Shown here: piece by piece, positions 6,640-9,887 of the stretch
Layout: each line of letters starts with the position of its first letter
How positions within the stretch are numbered: position 1 is the first letter of the stretch
Assembly: GCA_031255325.1 (NCBI GenBank)
Contig: JAIRST010000012.1
Span: 1 to 9,887, forward strand
Direction of reading: 5' to 3'
Source: Holosporales bacterium
GTDB lineage: Bacteria > Pseudomonadota > Alphaproteobacteria > UBA3830 > JAIRMZ01
DNA: 9,887 nucleotides
Position numbers and translations under genes: made by a program
The notes under the pieces: model-generated
Database searches by the model: none
Seen by the model: only the letters and a program-made list of their open reading frames with translations
What the model was told of the DNA's origin: nothing

Positions 6640-7608
6640 CTATATGTTGCGTTTAAGATGTGTGAGCGTTGTAAAAGCTGCCTTTTTAAAACCATTGCTA
6701 TGTAGCCACTCGAGGAGTTGTTGTGCATTTTCTGTTTCCCGAAAAGGGCCAGATAAGACGAAAAACTGCGGCGTTCCATGTAGTGTTACTTTACGTGTAA
6801 AAACCTTGTATCCTCGCCCTTTTAGCAAAACCGAAACACGCACCATTTCTTCATACGGTAATGTTCCTACAACAATAAAAAGAGGAGATGGCGCTTTCTC
6901 TGAAATATCTTTGGGATTTTTTATTTCCGCTTCCTCTTGCCCCAATTCGTCAAAAAGTTCTTCAATCGATGGAACAAGCTTATCTGGCTTTGTTACAAGA
7001 ATAGGGGAACTTTCTTCAAGCTGGAGATTTTTCGGGATACCGGCTATATCAGTGTCTTTTCTATGGGATTTGTCAGAGGGATCCGATGGAGAGGAAGTAA
7101 CTTTAGGATCGGCTTTCTTATCCATACTTTTGTCTGAACCTAAGGGAGATGTTTCTGTAAGATGCTTAGAGCTTGCCGTCAAAGCAGCTTCTTCTTTCTG
7201 GGGTACAGAAGCTTGTACAGCACTTTTCAGGGCATCTGCAAAGGGAGCTGTTGCGGCAGCTTCTGGAACTTTTTCGAACAATTTTTCAATGCCTTTTTTA
7301 GGTTTCTCTTCCGTCCGTGATAAGGCTTTATCTTCTTCTTGATGCGCTTGCGCAGAAAGCACCCCACCTAGCGGCACTTTGACTTTTCCTTTGCTTTGAA
7401 ATGCTGAAACAGACGGAGCACTAGAAGATGGCAAGCTCTCTTCAGAGACCTTCAAGCTTTTCGGAGGCCAGCTGTCGTGGGAAGTTTCCTGCGTAACACG
7501 TTCCTCTTTTAAAGAAATCGATATTCCTGTAAAAATCCCTGCAATAAAAAAAATACCACCGAGCGCTAAACCTCCCAGGACAACCACTGCGGCAATAGCC
7601 TTATTCAT
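6640..7608 (-). CDS. SPOR-domain protein with N-terminal membrane anchor
   Basis: SPOR domains bind glycan strands stripped of stem peptides at the division septum. The 322-residue product has a short cytoplasmic N-terminus, one membrane segment (about residues 5-32, rich in Ala, Gly, Ile, Val), and a long low-complexity linker (about 33-240) rich in Ser, Lys, Glu and Pro. A C-terminal domain of about 79 residues (244-322) fits SPOR: it starts FIVVGTLPYEEMVRVSVLL, continues GYKVFTRKV and ends with FFVLSGPFRETENAQQLL. This order (inner-membrane anchor, flexible periplasmic spacer, SPOR) is that of FtsN-like and DedD-like cell-division proteins, but the linker shows no motif that would identify it as FtsN. 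The ribosome site before ATG 7608 is weak (ATAGGGC). Plus-strand frames crossing it are shadows. Confidence 0.85.
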   Translation of the reverse strand: MNKAIAAVVVLGGLALGGIFFIAGIFTGISISLKEERVTQETSHDSWPPKSLKVSEESLPSSSAPSVSAFQSKGKVKVPLGGVLSAQAHQEEDKALSRTEEKPKKGIEKLFEKVPEAAATAPFADALKSAVQASVPQKEEAALTASSKHLTETSPLGSDKSMDKKADPKVTSSPSDPSDKSHRKDTDIAGIPKNLQLEESSPILVTKPDKLVPSIEELFDELGQEEAEIKNPKDISEKAPSPLFIVVGTLPYEEMVRVSVLLKGRGYKVFTRKVTLHGTPQFFVLSGPFRETENAQQLLEWLHSNGFKKAAFTTLTHLKRNI

Positions 7609-8131
7609 GCCCTATCACTCTAAAACCCAGATGGATTCTAGGGGATTTTTGAGAGAGCCGCAAATGCCCTTTGGATAAAGGAAGAGCAAGAGACGTAAGG
7701 AGAAGAAATTACCCTTGAGGGGGAGGGCGGGGTGAAAAGGGTTCGCGAGAAGAAGACACTGCTTTTATTAAGAAGAATTCTCAAGCTAGATTACTTTTTA
7801 TTTTTTCACAATGTGTAGTTAGTCCATAAGATGATAAAGGAAGGAAGAAGATGGAGGAGTTTTTATTGGCGTTACGCAAGTGGGCAGCGCAATTTGTCGG
7901 CAGGAGCGTCAATGTTTATGTTTAAAAGCGACAGAGAGATATCGAGTAGCGTTGCGGTGTGTTTTAATGTACGCGAAATCCACACGACAGCCTCAGACGA
8001 AAATACTGATAGAAAAAATCATTCCGTTGGTGATCCCCATCCTCATGTCGACTAACAGAAACTTGTAAGCTTTTCCCCTTTCATAAAAAAGGGAGGGGTC
8101 CGCATTCTTTACCCCGTCATTTACAGGTGAA
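7609..8131. other. 523-base spacer; purine-rich stretch and a broken small frame
   Basis: No convincing gene. A purine-rich stretch (about 7676-7750) includes GAGGGGGAGGGCGGGG. On the plus strand, ATG 7851 follows a purine-rich AAGGAAGGAAGAAG (usable ribosome site) and reads 24 residues, MEEFLLALRKWAAQFVGRSV then NVYV, to TAA 7923-7925. One frame over, 7925-8068 stays open and ends with a hydrophobic segment (KILIEKIIPLVIPILM). Together they could be one small gene of about 71 residues broken by one base, but no family is recognised. Confidence 0.35.
8075..8098 (-). terminator. Possible hairpin downstream of rplT
   Basis: CCCTTT (8076-8081) and AAAGGG (8088-8093) form a 6-bp stem with a 6-base loop. 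Outer CCCC/GGGG bases allow alternative pairing. It lies about 35 bases beyond the rplT stop. No U-run follows on the minus strand, so it is at best an atypical terminator. Confidence 0.3.
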
Positions 8132-8494
8132 TTACGAATGGCTTAAAGCTTCTTTCGCCTTTGCAATAAATGCTAAAAAAGCATCAGGAGTACGTACAGC
8201 AATATCTGCCATAATTTTACGATCAATCATCACTCCCGCACGCTGTAACCCCGCTATAAATTCCGAATAGCGTAATCCTTCTGCTCGCGTGGCTGCATTA
8301 ATACGCTGAATCCATAAGCTGCGAAACACCCGCTTACGCGCACGCCGGTCACGAAAAGCATATTGCAGCGCCTTTTCTACACGCTCAAGCGCCGGACGAT
8401 AACAATTCCTAGAGCGTCCAACATATCCTTTGGCAAGTTTTAGTACTTTTTTATGCCGAATATGGGTTGTCATTCCCCGTTTTACACGAGACAT
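8132..8494 (-). CDS. rplT: 50S ribosomal protein L20
   Basis: Primary 23S rRNA-binding protein needed early in large-subunit assembly. The 120-residue product is full length (family about 117-120). It carries the signature blocks KLAKGYVGRSRNCYRPALER, QYAFRDRRARKRVFRSLWI and QRINAATRAEGLRYSEFI, and a basic N-terminus. GGAG lies before ATG 8494 at good spacing. It follows rpmI by 11 bases, so the two form an operon. pheS, which often follows rplT in bacteria, is not adjacent here; a 523-base spacer follows instead. Confidence 0.98.
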   Translation of the reverse strand: MSRVKRGMTTHIRHKKVLKLAKGYVGRSRNCYRPALERVEKALQYAFRDRRARKRVFRSLWIQRINAATRAEGLRYSEFIAGLQRAGVMIDRKIMADIAVRTPDAFLAFIAKAKEALSHS

Positions 8495-8505
8495 CTTATT
8501 CTCCT

Positions 8506-8703
8506 TTAACGATTAGGCATAAATTGCAAAACAATCTTAGCATCAGAGGGATCCAGTATCATTGTTCCCCGCGCTTGACGTATCATTCTTCGCGGACGCT
8601 TGCGCATATTGTGACGCTTATACGCTACCCCTGCTTTTATAAGGCCTGTTGCTGTAAAACGGAAACGCTTTTTCGTACTACTTTTCGTTTTTATCTTGGG
8701 CAT
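8506..8703 (-). CDS. rpmI: 50S ribosomal protein L35
   Basis: Small basic large-subunit protein, 65 residues, normal family length. The start MPKIKTKSSTKKRFRFTATG and the KRHNMRKRPRRMIRQARGT block are typical of L35. AAGGA precedes ATG 8703. It is the first gene of the rpmI-rplT unit, with its own promoter about 70 bases upstream. infC, which leads this operon in many bacteria, is absent here, as in some alphaproteobacteria where infC is elsewhere. Confidence 0.97.
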   Translation of the reverse strand: MPKIKTKSSTKKRFRFTATGLIKAGVAYKRHNMRKRPRRMIRQARGTMILDPSDAKIVLQFMPNR

Positions 8704-8770
8704 TTTTCCTTCTCCAGCACACGCTTAAGATACATTCCAAACTTCTCGCTTTATCCCCTACGGCAACTTT

Positions 8771-8799
8771 TGTATAGCAGGTTCTTAAAAAAATCTCAA
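8771..8799 (-). promoter_or_regulatory. Sigma70-like promoter of rpmI-rplT
   Basis: On the minus strand, -35 TTGAGA (8794-8799) and -10 TATACA (8771-8776) are separated by exactly 17 bases. Transcription would start near 8764 and give a leader of about 60 bases. A T7 run lies directly downstream of the -35 box within the spacer. Confidence 0.72.
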
Positions 8800-8915
8800 G
8801 GGATAATTTTTTTAAGGGTTTTTACATTTGGGAATGCCTATCATGATGCGGGACAGGATTAATAAGAGAGAAGGGGAATGCCAGTTTTAGACCTTGAGGA
8901 AGGGTATACTGACGT

Positions 8916-9044
8916 TCAAAAAGAAACACACACAATCAAAGTAGGAACGGCCGCAGACCAGAATCGACAGCGTTCTTGATTCCTTTGCAATAGGAATAGC
9001 ATCCCCGTTAAGAGGAGCGTTGCTAGTTTTATAAAAGCATTCAT
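8916..9044 (-). CDS. Hypothetical 42-residue protein with hydrophobic N-terminus
   Basis: ATG at 9044 is preceded by GAAAGGA at good spacing. The product begins MNAFIKLATLLLTGMLFLL, resembling a signal peptide or a single membrane segment, continues with a basic stretch QRNQERCRFW and ends in a second hydrophobic part (AAVPTLIVCVSF). It could be a genuine small membrane protein or the truncated start of a former exported protein. No family is recognised. Confidence 0.3.
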   Translation of the reverse strand: MNAFIKLATLLLTGMLFLLQRNQERCRFWSAAVPTLIVCVSF

Positions 9045-9452
9045 GCTGTTTTCCTTTCTTCTACACAAAACTAGAAGGCAGTGGAGGACCTTTTAAACGA
9101 CTCTGGAATAGAGTCAAAAGGACCAAGATTGCTTGTGGTCTATACGGACAGAACTTCTGTGTATTCCGTTTACCTGGGAAGAAGGCGTTTCTTACGGAGT
9201 GAGCCCATCGGAAATAGGCTGAGTTGCGTCGTTCAACGCTGTCTTGAGAGAGTATCTGGACAAGCCTTTACCGAAAAAAACTTCCCTCCTCTCCTCTCCC
9301 TCACCTGACCTACTTACGCTATCTCCCTTCCTTCCGCTCAATTCCCCCTCTTTTCTGATAGAATTGTCCCTAAATTCTTATTATATACCTCCTTCACTAA
9401 CTACTCATTCCTAATGAAGCTTTCTGTGTAGTGTTTTTGTAAGAGGTTGTTT

Positions 9453-9494
9453 ATGATGGCGCTGGATCAGCAGTATCGATTAGGTAAAGAATAG
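9453..9494 (+). CDS. 13-codon leader-like frame before the asparagine synthase gene
   Basis: ATG 9453 has AAGAGG (9441-9446) six bases upstream, a better ribosome site than that of the following gene. It encodes MMALDQQYRLGKE and stops at TAG 9492-9494, four bases before ATG 9499. It may be a translated leader that couples initiation of the next gene, or the stump of a lost gene. It is not rich in one amino acid, so classical attenuation is not suggested. Confidence 0.3.
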   Translation: MMALDQQYRLGKE

Positions 9495-9498
9495 AATT

Positions 9499-9887
9499 AT
9501 GTGCGGAATTTGGTTTTCGGTGGGGTTGGATAATTTACCTGCTTCAGTGATTGATGTTATTGCGCACCGCGGACCGGATGGACGTGGGTGGCAAGAGTTC
9601 TCTTCAGAGCGCGGACCAGTGGTAATGGCTCACAGACGCTTAGCGATCATCGATTTGAGTGAATCCGGCCATCAACCTATGTCTTCTCGTGACGGAAGCT
9701 TATGGATTACTTTCAATGGAGAAGTTTACAACTACATTGAAATTAGAAAAGAGCTTGAAGCACTTGGTCAAAAGTTTATTTCACAAACGGATACAGAGGT
9801 AATCTTACAAGCATATATGACGTGGGGTCCAGAGTGTCTCCACCGTTTTAATGGGATGTTTGCTCTCGTTATTTGGAACGACCGTGA
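9499..9887 (+). CDS. asnB: Asparagine synthase (glutamine-hydrolysing)-like, 5' part only
   Basis: The first 129 residues form the N-terminal class II glutamine amidotransferase domain. Cys2 (MCGIW) becomes the nucleophile after Met removal. HRGPDG (23-28), HRRLAIIDLS (45-54), FNGEVYNY (72-79) and QTDTEVIL (96-103) are the glutamine-binding and structural motifs. This domain frees ammonia from glutamine for the C-terminal synthetase domain, which lies beyond the window. AsnB makes asparagine from aspartate; close paralogues in O-antigen and other gene clusters amidate sugar acids, so the substrate is not certain. It could also be an amidotransferase of another kind, though the spacing of motifs fits AsnB best. 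Confidence 0.9.
   Translation, partial: MCGIWFSVGLDNLPASVIDVIAHRGPDGRGWQEFSSERGPVVMAHRRLAIIDLSESGHQPMSSRDGSLWITFNGEVYNYIEIRKELEALGQKFISQTDTEVILQAYMTWGPECLHRFNGMFALVIWNDR

Larger units (their letters stand above)
8704..9498. other. 795-base spacer between divergent rpmI and asnB-like gene
   Basis: It holds the rpmI promoter at its left end. It also contains a 42-residue hydrophobic minus-strand frame (8916-9044), tandem small dyads near 9099-9140, and a pyrimidine-rich stretch (about 9284-9353). A 13-codon frame lies just before the asparagine synthase-like gene. A plus frame from GTG 9081 to 9308 (75 residues, start MEDLLNDSGIESKG) is open but has a poorly placed ribosome site and no recognisable family, so I do not call it a gene. 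No promoter for the right-hand gene could be placed with confidence. Confidence 0.4.

Noticed and set aside
6617..7342. 241-codon plus-strand frame
   Set aside because: Antisense shadow of the SPOR gene; serine-rich composition mirrors the linker, no family features.
7831..8055. 74-codon plus-strand frame
   Set aside because: Overlaps two other open frames of the same spacer, with no ribosome site and no protein-like features.
8467..8862. 131-codon plus-strand frame
   Set aside because: Antisense to rpmI and its promoter region.
9081..9308. 75-codon frame starting at GTG
   Set aside because: Ribosome site only two bases from the start, unusual start codon, no recognisable domain; kept only as a note.
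9284..9353. Pyrimidine-rich stretch as a possible repeat or triplex element
   Set aside because: No repeated unit, no mirror symmetry; composition bias alone.
1..9887. CRISPR array, tRNA genes, insertion sequences
   Set aside because: No spaced direct repeats, no T-arm like GGTTCRA with matching acceptor stems, and no transposase motifs or paired terminal inverted repeats were seen.

Overview
The window looks like a piece of a moderate-GC genome of a host-associated bacterium, probably an alphaproteobacterium. The evidence is a DksA with the two-cysteine zinc-finger variant common in that class, a type A RNase P RNA of proteobacterial form, and a typical rpmI-rplT pair. Gene density is low: four spacers of about 320 to 800 bases hold only short, broken or unrecognised reading frames. 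That fits a genome undergoing decay, as in intracellular lineages. The taxonomic call is an inference; no rRNA marker is present.

Layout. At 1-517 (minus) lies the start of a sugar- or nucleotide-type formyltransferase, broken by a G10 run. Upstream of it on the same strand is the RNase P RNA gene (581-977). On the plus strand follow dksA (1283-1738), a 69-residue YIDPGAGS membrane protein (1775-1984) and a SAM-dependent methyltransferase (1962-3384) broken by a C11 run. After a spacer come mvaA (HMG-CoA reductase) and mvaS (HMG-CoA synthase) on the minus strand, overlapping by ATGA. They are the first committed steps of the mevalonate route to isoprenoids. A 712-base spacer with fragmentary frames leads to a SPOR-domain membrane protein (6640-7608, minus). 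Then comes another spacer, the ribosomal pair rpmI-rplT (8132-8703, minus) with a clear sigma70-like promoter, a 795-base spacer, and the 5' part of a glutamine-dependent asparagine synthase-like gene (9499-end, plus).

The most interesting signal is that two genes with likely roles in surface-glycan or small-molecule modification (formyltransferase and methyltransferase) each carry a long G/C homopolymer. Each tract is exactly one base longer than the length that would join the two halves of the gene. This is what slipped-strand phase variation (contingency loci) looks like, although homopolymer sequencing error would look the same from one sequence. The partial asnB-type gene could belong to the same surface-modification theme, but that is weak.

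No CRISPR array, tRNA, rRNA, insertion sequence or phage module was seen.
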